Shown here: piece after piece, positions 1 through 8,429 of the stretch
Position numbering within the stretch: the stretch's first letter is position 1
Layout: each line of letters starts with the position of its first letter
Assembly: GCF_014844135.1 (NCBI RefSeq)
Contig: NZ_CP041403.1
Location: forward strand, 248,001 to 312,000
Length of the DNA: 64,000 bases
Source of the DNA: Arcobacter sp. FWKO B
GTDB lineage: Bacteria > Campylobacterota > Campylobacteria > Campylobacterales > Arcobacteraceae
Reading direction: 5' to 3'
Position numbers and translations under genes: made by a program
Notes under the pieces: model-generated
Told to the model about the DNA's origin: nothing
Seen by the model: only the letters and a program-made list of their open reading frames with translations
Database searches by the model: none

Positions 1-328
1 GAGTAAAAATATCAAAACTGACCAACAAGGCATAGCAAAATTTCACATCATAAAAGACTATTTTCCAAAATGGAATGAGTTTGATAAAAGATACAAAGAA
101 GATTTGCTTATTGCTATGACTTATGAACAAGATAGCCAAAATGAAAACTATTTTGTAGAAAAATATATTCTAACATACCCTATATCATTTTATCCTGCAA
201 CAAGTGATTATAAATCATACGCTTATGGGCTTTTTATAGGGTTTATTGTTTTATTGTTTGGAATATTTTTGGTTTACAAATCAAGAACACTTAAAAAAGA
301 TTATCAAAATGAGGTTGTAAATGATTGA
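1..328 (+). CDS. C-terminal part of a membrane-anchored protein (5' end outside window)
   Basis: The frame is open from base 2, so the gene starts before the window; the visible 108 residues end at TGA 326-328. It has a beta-rich extracytoplasmic stretch (TDQQGIAKFHI, resembling carboxypeptidase-regulatory or DUF4198-like Ig modules) and one C-terminal helix (GLFIGFIVLLFGIFLVYKS) with a short basic cytoplasmic tail. Its stop overlaps the start of the next gene by 8 bases, so it is translationally coupled to the ferredoxin/dehydratase operon. The exact family is not recognised; a membrane anchor or accessory subunit for that operon is an inference. Confidence 0.6.
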   Translation, partial: SKNIKTDQQGIAKFHIIKDYFPKWNEFDKRYKEDLLIAMTYEQDSQNENYFVEKYILTYPISFYPATSDYKSYAYGLFIGFIVLLFGIFLVYKSRTLKKDYQNEVVND

Positions 329-1301
329 AAGATTGAAAAGATTTATTAATAATGGTGATCTTAGAAAAGTTAGATTTTATACACAGCTTATAACATTTTT
401 ACTTTTTGTGTATGGTGGGTATTTTGCTATTAGTTTTGGTTCTAGTTTTCCTATATTTGTATGCCCTTTTAACTCTGAAAGTGCAGCAACATGTTATCTT
501 ATATCATTACAACATCAACTAGCCCGTCCAACAGAAGTGATATTTTCTATGGCAAGTCTTGGGGTACTTATTGGTCTAGTTACTTTTATAGCTTGGTTTG
601 CAGTGCTAAATAAAGCTTGGTGTGGATATATGTGCCCTTTTGGTACATTGCAAGATTGGATAACTGCTCTTAGAAAAAGAATGGGCATAAGATTTAGTAC
701 ATATACACAAAATGAGTTTGAAAATCTTTCAAAAATAAAATATATTTTTTTAGCCATCATTTTATTAGTCCCTTTATTTATGGGGCTTGGTATGCTTGAT
801 AGAGAGTGGTTTCATGCATTTTGTCAGATGTGTCCAGCTAGGATAATATCACCTATGTTTGTAGGGGATTTTTCTCAATGGATGATAGATTTTTCATCTG
901 TTACAATTATGATTTTGACTAGCATTGGAGTGGCATTTGCTGGATTGTTCTTCATAGGGAGTTTTGTTAAGAAAAGATTTTTTTGCTTTTTTTGCCCTAT
1001 GAGTGCATTGCATTATATATTTGCTAAATTTTCTATTATAAGATTTACAAAAGAAGGGGATAAATGTACTAGATGTGGGGATTGTTACGCAGTTTGTGAT
1101 ATGCAAATCAAAGATATAGCAGATGATGTAATAAGTAAAGATATACTAAGAGATGATTGTATCTTATGCCTTAAATGTGTAGCAGCTTGTCCTGAAGATG
1201 ACGCATTGCATTTTGATATATTTAATGTAAAGGCATTTTCATCAACAAAAGAGGGATTTGCAAAAAGAATGGGCATAGAAAAACCAAGGGATAAAAAATG
1301 A
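321..1301 (+). CDS. NapH/CcoG-like polytopic 4Fe-4S ferredoxin membrane protein
   Basis: 326 residues. An N-terminal membrane region of about five helices contains cysteine motifs at helix ends (CGYMCPFGTLQDW, CQMCPAR, FCFFCPMSALHY), as in NapH/CcoG/MauN-type proteins. A C-terminal cytoplasmic di-cluster ferredoxin follows (CTRCGDCYAVC and CILCLKCVAACP), enough for two [4Fe-4S] clusters. Such proteins pass electrons between the quinone pool or membrane and a soluble partner. It is followed with a 4-base ATGA overlap by the double-cubane-type dehydratase gene, so it is a good candidate electron donor for that system; the partner is inferred from operon structure only. It is not part of a nap operon here. 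Confidence 0.85.
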   Translation: MIERLKRFINNGDLRKVRFYTQLITFLLFVYGGYFAISFGSSFPIFVCPFNSESAATCYLISLQHQLARPTEVIFSMASLGVLIGLVTFIAWFAVLNKAWCGYMCPFGTLQDWITALRKRMGIRFSTYTQNEFENLSKIKYIFLAIILLVPLFMGLGMLDREWFHAFCQMCPARIISPMFVGDFSQWMIDFSSVTIMILTSIGVAFAGLFFIGSFVKKRFFCFFCPMSALHYIFAKFSIIRFTKEGDKCTRCGDCYAVCDMQIKDIADDVISKDILRDDCILCLKCVAACPEDDALHFDIFNVKAFSSTKEGFAKRMGIEKPRDKK

Positions 1302-2575
1302 GTACAAATATTCACCACAAAATAGAATCACCAAAAGATAGACAAAATAGACACAAAGCTATGGAAGCTATCAAACTAATCAATACCATCAAAGAAGATT
1401 TCAAATTTCCAATCAAAAGCATGGAGTATTTTTATGATTTATTTGAAAGGGTATATTGCAAGAACGAACCGCTTCACGGTGATAAAGTAAAAGTTGGAAC
1501 AATGTGTATCCAAATACCATCTGAAATCATATATGCTCTTGATGGAGTCCCTATTAGACTATGTAATGGGTTTTATACCGATGATGAGATAGGAAGCGAC
1601 CTGCTCCCACAAAAAGCTTGTCCTCTTGTAAAAGCTACGGTTGGACACTTTGCAAGTGGAAATTTTAGTGATAAGCCAGATATTGTATTTTCTCCAACAA
1701 CATGTGACCAAAAAACAAAAGCTGGAGCAATAATAGAAAAGTTTGGGCATGAGGTTATAGATGTGGATTTCCCAAGAACAAAAGAGAGTGAAGCAAGTAG
1801 GGAGTTTTTCAGAAAAAGCATAAGAGAATTTACAAGTAAACTATCCAAATTTCAAGGCAAAAAACTATCAAGAAAAAACTTAAAAGATTCTATCTCAAAA
1901 ATAGGATACGCCCAATCTCTTTATCATAAGCTAACTACTTACAGACAAAGTGACATAGTGCCAATTTTGGGAATAGATGTATTTTTGATTACAAATGCTT
2001 TTTTCTTTGACAAAATAGACAACTGGATAGATGCGATGGAAGCTTTACTAGAAGAGCTTGAGGTAAGATCAAAAGAAAAAATACATGTTGCTGGTAAAAT
2101 TAGCCCAAGAATAGTATATACAGGCTCACCTCCTATATTTCCAAACTATAAAATACCTCAAATCATAGAACAATCAGATGCCATAATAGTCGCAGATGAG
2201 ACTTGTAGCTCCAATAGGATGTTTAATGATATGGTTGCGGTTGATGAGTGGCTTGTGAATGATATGCTAGATTCCATATCGGATAAGTATCTAAAAGCTT
2301 GTACTTGCCCAATTTTTACAAAAAATGATGACAGAATAAGAAGAATAATCCATCTAGCCAAACAATACAAAGCTGATGGTGTGATATACCAAGCTTTTGC
2401 AGGATGTACAGTATATGAGATGGAGCAAAGAAGTGTACTTGAAGCTATGGAAAAAGCTGGTATTCCTATTTTATACATAGAAAGTGACTATAGCCCCTCA
2501 CAACATGGGCAATTAAGTACAAGAGTAGAAGCTTTTATAGAATCACTAAAAACAAGACGGAGAAACAAAAAATGA
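1298..2575 (+). CDS. 2-hydroxyacyl-CoA dehydratase family / double-cubane cluster protein
   Basis: 425 residues matching the HgdB/BcrB/FldB superfamily, in length and architecture closest to the single-subunit double-cubane cluster proteins. Nine cysteines occur at residues 54, 70, 89, 108, 136, 303, 335, 337 and 370; those in RLCNG, QKACPLVK, SPTTCDQKTK, ADETCSSNR and AFAGCTVYEME lie at positions typical of cluster ligands. Known family members bind iron-sulfur clusters and perform ATP-primed low-potential reductions or radical dehydrations. The activase is encoded immediately downstream with a 4-base overlap. Substrate unknown: no CoA transferase, acyl-CoA or benzoate gene is nearby, which argues against a classical amino-acid fermentation dehydratase. 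Confidence 0.8.
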   Translation: MSTNIHHKIESPKDRQNRHKAMEAIKLINTIKEDFKFPIKSMEYFYDLFERVYCKNEPLHGDKVKVGTMCIQIPSEIIYALDGVPIRLCNGFYTDDEIGSDLLPQKACPLVKATVGHFASGNFSDKPDIVFSPTTCDQKTKAGAIIEKFGHEVIDVDFPRTKESEASREFFRKSIREFTSKLSKFQGKKLSRKNLKDSISKIGYAQSLYHKLTTYRQSDIVPILGIDVFLITNAFFFDKIDNWIDAMEALLEELEVRSKEKIHVAGKISPRIVYTGSPPIFPNYKIPQIIEQSDAIIVADETCSSNRMFNDMVAVDEWLVNDMLDSISDKYLKACTCPIFTKNDDRIRRIIHLAKQYKADGVIYQAFAGCTVYEMEQRSVLEAMEKAGIPILYIESDYSPSQHGQLSTRVEAFIESLKTRRRNKK

Positions 2576-3378
2576 AATATTTTGCAGGTATAGACATAGG
2601 CTCAACTTCTATTAAAATAACACTAGCAGATGAAGCAAAAAATATAATTGGATTTAAAACAAGTGCAAGTGGAAGTATGTTTTATAAATATGCCCAAGAA
2701 ACACTTGATACACTTTTGGGTGAGCTAAATTTAGACAAAAAAGATTTAGCTTACATTGTAGCTACTGGTTATGGAAGAAAACTATATAAAGAAGCAGACG
2801 AAAACATAAGTGAAATCACAGCAAACGCTATAGGTGCAATAGCTGCAGCCAAAGAATATGGAGAGATAAAAACCATCATTAATATAGGTGGGCAAGATAG
2901 CAAAGCCATATCACTAGATAATGAAGGCAATGTAGTAAACTTTGCAATGAACGATAGATGTGCAGCTGGAACTGGAAAGTTTTTGGATGTAGTGGCTCTT
3001 AAGCTTGAAATTGGTGTAGATGAACTAGGTACAAGACACTTTCAAGCAACTGGAACTCCACTATCAGTTAGTAGTACTTGTGCGGTATTTGCAGAATCAG
3101 AGATAATAGGACTTCTTGGAAACAACCACAGCGTAGAAGATATAGTATGTGGAGTTCATTATTCTATAGCAAAAAGGATAGTAAAACTTGTAAAACGAGT
3201 TGGTGTCAAAGAAGGGATATATTTTGATGGAGGACCTGCTATGAATGAAGGTCTAGTAAATGCCATCGAAAATGAACTAGGATGCAAAATCTTTATCCCA
3301 AAACATCCACAAATTACCACTTCATATGGTGCAGCAATAATGGGTGTAGATTCATATAAATACGAACAAAACCAATGA
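2572..3378 (+). CDS. ATP-dependent acyl-CoA dehydratase activase (BadF/HgdC family)
   Basis: 268 residues, the usual size of HgdC-type activators. ASKHA ATPase signatures are present: N-terminal phosphate loop GIDIGSTSIKITLADE, the GGQDSKAI loop, and FDGGPAMNEG near the C-terminus. The two cysteines that bind the subunit-bridging [4Fe-4S] cluster of the homodimer are visible in NDRCAAGTGKF and SSTCAVFAESEI. The family drives electrons uphill from a ferredoxin to the partner dehydratase/reductase by ATP hydrolysis. It overlaps the partner gene upstream and the membrane-protein gene downstream (both ATGA), so the four genes are one translational unit. Confidence 0.9.
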   Translation: MKYFAGIDIGSTSIKITLADEAKNIIGFKTSASGSMFYKYAQETLDTLLGELNLDKKDLAYIVATGYGRKLYKEADENISEITANAIGAIAAAKEYGEIKTIINIGGQDSKAISLDNEGNVVNFAMNDRCAAGTGKFLDVVALKLEIGVDELGTRHFQATGTPLSVSSTCAVFAESEIIGLLGNNHSVEDIVCGVHYSIAKRIVKLVKRVGVKEGIYFDGGPAMNEGLVNAIENELGCKIFIPKHPQITTSYGAAIMGVDSYKYEQNQ

Positions 3379-4013
3379 TTTATCTTGGGATATTTTTTCT
3401 TGGACTTCAGCTTGGTGCAACAGCGTGTGCCATAAGCTGCATGCCTGTAATGAGCCCTATTTTGTTAGCCAATGGAGAAAATAAAACAAAAGCTTTTGCT
3501 ATATTGTCACAGTTTTTTGGGGCAAAAATAGTTGCATATACCACTATCTCAATATTTGGCTTTTTGGGTGCTGGTATTGTAAAAACTATGGTTGATGAGG
3601 TATTTTTCTCTCAAGCTTTGGGTGTAGTTATAATCTTTCTTGGGTTCACACTATTTCTATCATCACTCAAATCAAACAACAACTGTAATACATCTTGCAC
3701 AAACTCGAAACTATCAACATCAAGTTATTTAGCAATTGGTTTTTTGAGCTCTTTTAGCGTATGTACACCTTTGATTTCACTAGTTCTTTTTAGTTCAAGT
3801 GCCAATTCATTGTATATCTCTATGGCTTATGGACTTAGTTTTGGTCTTGGGGTAGTTTTGATACCATTTTTGTTTTTTTACTTTTTTATATTTCAGATAA
3901 GTTCTGGTATCACAAAAGAGCTATATAAGTACAAACAACATATTCAAGTTTTTGCCTCAATATTGCTTATCTTGATAGGATTTTTGGTATATTTTGGCTA
4001 TTTATCACTATAA
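3375..4013 (+). CDS. TauE/SafE or DsbD/CcdA-like integral membrane protein
   Basis: 212 residues with about six transmembrane helices. A conserved-looking N-terminal cysteine pair sits in helix 1 (TACAISCMPVMSP), similar to the CcdA/DsbD transmembrane reductant-transfer fold that also falls within 'sulfite exporter TauE/SafE' annotations. A short soluble loop (NNNCNTSCTN) carries a further CxxxC-like pair. Last gene of the overlapping operon that begins before the window. A role in moving reductant, or a sulfur or metal species, across the membrane for the neighbouring reductase is possible but not shown by the sequence. Confidence 0.65.
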   Translation: MIYLGIFFLGLQLGATACAISCMPVMSPILLANGENKTKAFAILSQFFGAKIVAYTTISIFGFLGAGIVKTMVDEVFFSQALGVVIIFLGFTLFLSSLKSNNNCNTSCTNSKLSTSSYLAIGFLSSFSVCTPLISLVLFSSSANSLYISMAYGLSFGLGVVLIPFLFFYFFIFQISSGITKELYKYKQHIQVFASILLILIGFLVYFGYLSL

Positions 4014-4041
4014 AATTAACGATTAATTAACACTTCTTTAC

Positions 4042-4047
4042 TATAAT
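4042..4047 (+). promoter_or_regulatory. Candidate -10 box for exbB-exbD-tonB
   Basis: TATAAT in the 122-bp gap after the TauE-like gene; Campylobacterota sigma-70 promoters rely mainly on an extended -10 in T-rich DNA. It leaves a leader of roughly 80 bases before exbB that contains the hairpin at 4081-4109. Confidence 0.5.
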
Positions 4048-4080
4048 AAACTTGAAATTTGTTCTCCTAAATTCAGCAAT

Positions 4081-4109
4081 CAACCAGCCACTTCCAAGTT
4101 GGTTGGTTG
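4081..4109 (+). other. Hairpin in the exbB leader
   Basis: CAACCAGCCA and TGGTTGGTTG can form a 10-bp stem (one G-U pair) around a 9-nt loop. Followed only by a weak, interrupted U run (ttatatactattttt), so it could be a weak terminator of the upstream operon or a leader structure of the TonB operon. Confidence 0.45.
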
Positions 4110-4135
4110 TTATATACTATTTTTAAAGGCATTTA

Positions 4136-4570
4136 ATGGATATTGATTTGATACACAAGATTACTGATTATGGGATTATTGGACTTTTAGGGCTTATGAG
4201 TTTTGTATCTGTTTGGCTTTGGATAGAAAGGATGATGTTTTATCGAAAAATAGATATCAAAAAGTACAATTCCAAAGAAGAACTAGAAATTGACCTCACA
4301 AACAATATCAATACAATAGCATCATTTGCATCAAATGCACCTTATATTGGGCTTTTGGGTACAGTTATAGGTATCATCATCACATTTTATATCATGGGTG
4401 AGAGTGGAAATATGGATGTCAAAAATATTATGACTTCCCTTGCCCTTGCCCTAAAAGCTACAGCTATGGGGCTTGTGGTGGCAATTCCTTCTATGTTTTT
4501 TTATAATCACTTATCAAGAAAAGTTGAAGTTATAGTTACAAAATGGGAAATCACTAATGGTAAAAATTAA
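4136..4570 (+). CDS. exbB: ExbB/TolQ-family proton channel subunit
   Basis: 144 residues, the short Campylobacterota ExbB form. N-terminal helix (YGIIGLLGLMSFVSVWLWIERMMF), then two further helices including the conserved segment APYIGLLGTVIGIIITF and ALALKATAMGLVVAIPSMFFYN typical of MotA/TolQ/ExbB proteins. It forms the inner-membrane proton channel that energises TonB. Overlaps exbD by 14 bases; exbD in turn overlaps tonB, so the three are translationally coupled. No TonB-dependent receptor or Pal gene is adjacent within the window. Confidence 0.93.
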   Translation: MDIDLIHKITDYGIIGLLGLMSFVSVWLWIERMMFYRKIDIKKYNSKEELEIDLTNNINTIASFASNAPYIGLLGTVIGIIITFYIMGESGNMDVKNIMTSLALALKATAMGLVVAIPSMFFYNHLSRKVEVIVTKWEITNGKN

Positions 4571-4943
4571 AAAGTTTGATTCTATCAATGTAGTACCTTT
4601 TATTGACATAATGTTAGTACTTCTTGTGATAGTTCTTACTACTGCATCGTTTGTCTCTCAAGGTATCATACCAGTAGAGCTTCCAGATGCTTCAAGTGCC
4701 TCTGAATTTGATCCAAAAGAAGAGCTTATTATCACAATAAACAAAGAAAATGAAGTATTCTTTGGGAAAGAAATTATTGATATAAATGATATATCAAACA
4801 AGCTTTCATCATATGACAAAAAAGCAAGTGTGTTTATAAACTGCGACAAAAGTGTCCCTTTTGAAAAGTTTGTACATATACTTGATATTGTCAAACTATA
4901 CTCTTTTGAAAATGTGGGGATTATTACCAATGACAACAAGTAG
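4557..4943 (+). CDS. exbD: ExbD biopolymer transport protein
   Basis: 128 residues with one N-terminal helix preceded by the conserved motif NVVPFIDIMLVLLVIVL, containing the aspartate (FIDI) needed for proton coupling, then a periplasmic domain of about 90 residues. Starts inside exbB and ends inside tonB. ExbD versus TolR is decided by the tonB neighbour. Confidence 0.93.
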   Translation: MVKIKKFDSINVVPFIDIMLVLLVIVLTTASFVSQGIIPVELPDASSASEFDPKEELIITINKENEVFFGKEIIDINDISNKLSSYDKKASVFINCDKSVPFEKFVHILDIVKLYSFENVGIITNDNK

Positions 4944-5601
4944 ATATTATAATTCATTTTTTATTACACTTTTTTTGTTTTCTTCACTTATTTTTGGTCT
5001 GTTTTTAATATTTCAAAATAAAACTATTTATGCTCAAAATATATCAAAAAATGAGCAAAAAATATCTTTTACTATCGTATCTCAAAAATCCAAGCCAATG
5101 GAGCAAAAAGTAGTAGAAAAACCAATAGAAAAGATTGAGCCAATTTTACCTCCAAAGCCAGTAGCAAAACAGCCACTAAAACAAGAAATAATAAAAGAAA
5201 CTCCAAAACCAATCCAACAAGAAGTCGTTGAGGAGTACACTCCCATGATAAAAGAGGATACTAAACCAACTCAAACAGTAATAGAAAAACAAGTATCACA
5301 AGCTTCACAAATAAATATAAATGCAATAAAAGAAGAATTCCTAAAAAATATAAAAATCCAAATAGACAAAAACAAAGTATACCCACAAAGGGCAATATCA
5401 AGAGGTATTCAAGGCACAGTTGATGTAAACTTTACATTACTTGCAAATGGAAATATATCAAACATAAATCTACATGGTCACAATATCTTTAAAAACTCTA
5501 TTGAAGATGCTCTGCTTAAAAGCTTCCCAGTCATAATACCGCAAGAACTTGATGTGTTTCCAATGGTTATAAACCTACAAGTTGCTTTCAATCTAAGATA
5601 G
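4930..5601 (+). CDS. tonB: TonB energy transducer
   Basis: 223 residues from ATG 4930, chosen because GGGG at 4916-4919 gives a ribosome site, it makes a typical 14-base overlap with exbD, and the first residues then lead straight into the signal-anchor helix (FFITLFLFSSLIFGLFLIF); the same frame extends upstream to 4852 but only over exbD sequence. Central Pro/Lys/Glu-rich spacer (PPKPVAKQPLKQEI and similar), then a C-terminal TonB domain with the YPQRAISRGIQGTVDVNFTL pattern (YP..A...G..G.V.V.F). Transduces proton-motive force to outer-membrane receptors. Confidence 0.93.
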   Translation: MTTSRYYNSFFITLFLFSSLIFGLFLIFQNKTIYAQNISKNEQKISFTIVSQKSKPMEQKVVEKPIEKIEPILPPKPVAKQPLKQEIIKETPKPIQQEVVEEYTPMIKEDTKPTQTVIEKQVSQASQININAIKEEFLKNIKIQIDKNKVYPQRAISRGIQGTVDVNFTLLANGNISNINLHGHNIFKNSIEDALLKSFPVIIPQELDVFPMVINLQVAFNLR

Positions 5602-5662
5602 GTTTTCAGGCTAAAATCTATATTTTTTGATATAATCATAGAAAAACTACTTGGAGAATATT

Positions 5663-6187
5663 TTGATACTTAAATTTAAAAACTGGTATCCACAAATTGG
5701 ACAAAACTCTTGGATAGCACCAAGTGCTGATGTGATAGGCAATGTAACTATTGGTGAAGATAGCTCTATTTGGTTTGGTACTGTTATAAGAGGTGATGTA
5801 CATAGGATTGAAATAGGTGATAGAACATCTATTCAAGACCTATCTATGGTACATGTAACCCACTACAAAAAAGAAGATATGAGCGATGGTCACCCTACTA
5901 TCATAGGCAATGATGTAACAATAGGACATAAAGTAATGCTTCATGGATGCACTATAGAAGATGGCTGCCTTATCGGTATGAGTGCTACTATACTTGATGG
6001 TGTAGTGATAGGAAAAGGCTCTATTGTAGGAGCACATTCTCTTGTAACTCAAGGCAAAAAATTCCCACCCAAATCACTTATTATGGGAAGCCCTGCGAAA
6101 GTGGTAAGAGAGTTAAGCGATGAAGAAGTAGAAGGGCTATTGGCTCACGCTGCTAGATATGTGAAATTTAAAAACGAGTATATTTAG
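5663..6187 (+). CDS. Gamma-carbonic anhydrase-like hexapeptide protein (YrdA/CaiE family)
   Basis: About 174 residues of left-handed beta-helix hexapeptide repeats, with VIRGDVHRIEIGDRTSIQD, MVHVTH and TIGHKVMLHGCTI, the segments containing the metal-binding histidines and the catalytic-site Gln/Asp of gamma-class carbonic anhydrases. The TTG at 5663 (MILKFKNWYPQ) is preferred over the TTG at 5651 because GGAG at 5653-5656 sits at ribosome-site spacing and homologues begin M(I/L)xKFK. Whether it hydrates CO2 cannot be told from sequence; many family members are uncharacterised transferase-like trimers. Confidence 0.85.
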   Translation: MILKFKNWYPQIGQNSWIAPSADVIGNVTIGEDSSIWFGTVIRGDVHRIEIGDRTSIQDLSMVHVTHYKKEDMSDGHPTIIGNDVTIGHKVMLHGCTIEDGCLIGMSATILDGVVIGKGSIVGAHSLVTQGKKFPPKSLIMGSPAKVVRELSDEEVEGLLAHAARYVKFKNEYI

Positions 6188-6191
6188 GGAG

Positions 6192-6240
6192 CGTAAGTCG
6201 TGAGTAGAAAAAGAAAAATACGACTCACGACTCACGATTT
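6192..6240. repeat. Intergenic heptamer repeat hairpin (site 1)
   Basis: Two 7-bp units CGTAAGT/CGTGAGT (6192-6205) face ACGACTC x2 plus ACGATTT (6220-6240); the arms 6192-6205 and 6223-6236 pair over 13 of 14 bases. The right arm overlaps the last bases of the convergent exonuclease gene. It probably works as a bidirectional terminator between convergent genes, and belongs to the 7-bp-period family described in the findings. Confidence 0.7.
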
Positions 6241-6987
6241 CGAAAAGGCTATCAAATCCTCAACACTCACCACATCTAGTGGTAGATTTTTCAAGCACTC
6301 ATCAAAAACCAACTTTGTACTTAGTGCATCACTATAAGCTCTATGATGTGTAGCTATATCAATACCAAGAAGTTCTTTTAGGGTGACTAGTCCATATCTT
6401 TCACTCTTAATTGTTCTTTTTGCTAAGTCTATAGTGCAAAGTTTTCTATTTTCAAGTTTGCCATAGTTATAAAGCTCTAAAGAATTTGATATAAAATTAT
6501 AGTCAAACTTTATGTCATGAGCCACAAATACACAATCTTCTAAAAAAATCTTAAACTCAAGTAACACATCTTTTAGAGTTGGCGCACTTTTAAGCATACA
6601 AGGTGTTATTGATGTTACTTCTTGTATATATTCAGGGATTTCTTTTGCATACACTAAGGATTCATAACTATCAATAATCTCTCCATTTTTTATCTTAATA
6701 GCAGCTATTTCTATAATTTGTCCATTTTGTACCTGTGAACCATTTGTTTCAATATCTATGATACAAAACTTTTGGTCTTTTATAGGTGTCGTTCTAGTTT
6801 TTAATCTAACCATATCACCTAGTATTTCCAAAGGCAAACCATTTGAAACTAAAAGCTGAAATTCAAGTTCTGGGTTTTCAAAAAAAGTATCTATTTTTTT
6901 TAAAATTTCATAAAATTCATCTTTTGGGATATCTTGTTTTTTTAATTTTTCTATTATATTTAATAAATCATTTTTCTTATGTTTCAA
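6232..6987 (-). CDS. DEDDh 3'-5' exonuclease (DnaQ/PolC epsilon-like)
   Basis: 251 residues. An N-terminal segment of about 75 residues precedes the exonuclease fold, which shows ExoI FCIIDIETNG (Asp/Glu), ExoII FVAHDIKFDYNFI and ExoIII HHRAYSDALST, the DEDDh arrangement with its catalytic histidine. Likely a proofreading-type or general 3'-5' DNA/RNA exonuclease; in Campylobacterota such a stand-alone protein is often annotated as DNA polymerase III epsilon. The name dnaQ is withheld because other paralogues usually exist. Confidence 0.85.
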   Translation of the reverse strand: MKHKKNDLLNIIEKLKKQDIPKDEFYEILKKIDTFFENPELEFQLLVSNGLPLEILGDMVRLKTRTTPIKDQKFCIIDIETNGSQVQNGQIIEIAAIKIKNGEIIDSYESLVYAKEIPEYIQEVTSITPCMLKSAPTLKDVLLEFKIFLEDCVFVAHDIKFDYNFISNSLELYNYGKLENRKLCTIDLAKRTIKSERYGLVTLKELLGIDIATHHRAYSDALSTKLVFDECLKNLPLDVVSVEDLIAFSKS

Positions 6988-7006
6988 AAAATTCCTTTAA
7001 TTTAAG

Positions 7007-7054
7007 GGAACACCAGTTTTAACTGGTAAAATCACCGATTAAAATCGGCGTTCC
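7007..7054. repeat. Two-hairpin palindromic element, copy A
   Basis: 48 bp: outer arms GGAACACC (7007-7014) and GGCGTTCC (7047-7054) enclose two mini-hairpins, CCAGTTTTAACTGG and CCGATTAAAATCGG. The element ends exactly at the stop codon of trpF (7055). Related copies are at 40433, 53878, 55961 and, inside a gene, 58957. Confidence 0.85.
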
Positions 7055-7642
7055 TTATATCTTACTATTTCTTATAAATGCCACCACTTTATCTCTATCT
7101 TTTTTGCCCTTACTTGCCTCTACACCACTACTTACATCAACCCCATAAAATCCATAAGGCTTTATTTCGGATAAATTTTCGTGCGTTAAGCCACCAGCAA
7201 GTATTATTTTAGAGCAGTCCACATCCTCAAACCATTCTAGTGCTACCCTTTTGCCTTCTCCGCCATAACTCTCCACAAAAGCATCTACCAAAATATACTC
7301 ATTTTTATATTTTACAATATCTTCTTTGCAAATTGCCCTAACTACTCTTATGTAAGGTGTTTTAAGTGATTCAAAAAACTCATCACTTGCTTCAAAGTGT
7401 ATTTGAGCCAAATCAAGCCCACAAAAATCACATATTTTATCCACATAATCAGCATCTACATTGACAAAAAGCCCTACCTTTTTTACAAATGGTGGCAGTG
7501 ATTTTGCAATTTCTCTCACTTGCTCTTTTGTTACAGCCCTTGGGGATTTATCATAAAACACAAATCCAAGTGCATCAGCCCCAGCTTCACAAGCAATCAA
7601 AGCATCTTCAAGATTTGTAATCCCACAAATTTTTGCTTTCAA
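7055..7642 (-). CDS. trpF: Phosphoribosylanthranilate isomerase
   Basis: 195 residues, a (beta/alpha)8 barrel. Starts MKAKICGITNLEDALIACEAGADALGFVFYDKSPR, the TrpF signature with catalytic Cys7; the general acid Asp lies in the ILVDAFVESYGGEGK segment, and the phosphate-binding loops ILAGGLTHENL and GVDVSSGVE are present. Acts in tryptophan biosynthesis. It is separate from other trp genes in this window and sits one base downstream of rpe, sharing its minus-strand operon. Confidence 0.95.
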   Translation of the reverse strand: MKAKICGITNLEDALIACEAGADALGFVFYDKSPRAVTKEQVREIAKSLPPFVKKVGLFVNVDADYVDKICDFCGLDLAQIHFEASDEFFESLKTPYIRVVRAICKEDIVKYKNEYILVDAFVESYGGEGKRVALEWFEDVDCSKIILAGGLTHENLSEIKPYGFYGVDVSSGVEASKGKKDRDKVVAFIRNSKI

Positions 7643-7643
7643 C

Positions 7644-8285
7644 TTATACCTTTAAAGACTCTATAGCTTTTTGGTAATCACCACTTCCAAAAACATAACT
7701 ACCAGCTACTACTATATCAACACCAGCATCTTTGAGTTCATGTATATTTTTATCGCTTACTCCACCATCTACTTCTATTAGACAATTTTTATTTCTTTTT
7801 TCTATCAAATCTTTTAATCTTTTTGATTTTTCAAGAACTGAGGGGATAAACTTTTGTCCACCAAAACCAGGATTTACACTCATAAGCAAAACCATATCCA
7901 AATCTTCTAGCAAGTATTCTATTGTCTCCACTGGAGTATGAGGGTTTAGCGTAATGGCTGGTTTTATCCCTAAACTTCTTATTTTTTGTATCAATCTATG
8001 CGGATGTTTTTCTTCTTCTATATGAAAAGATATATACCTAGGATTAAGAGGGGCAAACAAATCCACAAAAAATGTATTATTTTCTACCATTAGGTGAATA
8101 TCAAGGGGTTTTGTAGCTACTGTTGCTACAGCATTTACCACAACTGGTCCTATTGTCATATTTGGTACAAAATGCCCATCCATTACATCAACATGTATCA
8201 AATCACATCCTGCGTCACAAATCGCAGTAATTTCATCATTTAATCTTCCAAAGTCTGCACTTAAAATAGACGGTGCTACAAGCAT
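7644..8285 (-). CDS. rpe: Ribulose-phosphate 3-epimerase
   Basis: 213 residues. Start MLVAPSILSADFGRL is the standard family N-terminus; catalytic and metal residues lie in LIHVDVMDGHFVPN, DIHLMVE, LLMSVNPGFGGQKF and CLIEVDGGVSDKN. Interconverts ribulose-5-phosphate and xylulose-5-phosphate in the pentose phosphate pathway. First gene of an rpe-trpF pair. Confidence 0.96.
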   Translation of the reverse strand: MLVAPSILSADFGRLNDEITAICDAGCDLIHVDVMDGHFVPNMTIGPVVVNAVATVATKPLDIHLMVENNTFFVDLFAPLNPRYISFHIEEEKHPHRLIQKIRSLGIKPAITLNPHTPVETIEYLLEDLDMVLLMSVNPGFGGQKFIPSVLEKSKRLKDLIEKRNKNCLIEVDGGVSDKNIHELKDAGVDIVVAGSYVFGSGDYQKAIESLKV

Positions 8286-8391
8286 TTTATTCCTTTTTTG
8301 TAAATCGATATTAGTGAGTCTAGATTCATATTATGATGTAAGACTCAAAAATTAATTTGTAAAATCTTATCATACTTTAAGTTAATTTTGG

Positions 8392-8397
8392 TATAAT
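8392..8397 (+). promoter_or_regulatory. Candidate -10 box of rpmB
   Basis: TATAAT in the context TTTTGGTATAAT, followed by a short leader to rpmB at 8430. The rest of the 144-bp divergent gap to rpe is AT-rich with no recognisable gene. Confidence 0.65.
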
Positions 8398-8429
8398 TAC
8401 GCCTAAATTACAAATAACAAGGGTATATT

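Noticed and set aside
4852-4929. Longer N-terminus of TonB
   Set aside because: The extra 26 residues are out-of-frame exbD sequence; ATG 4930 has a ribosome site and leads into the signal anchor.
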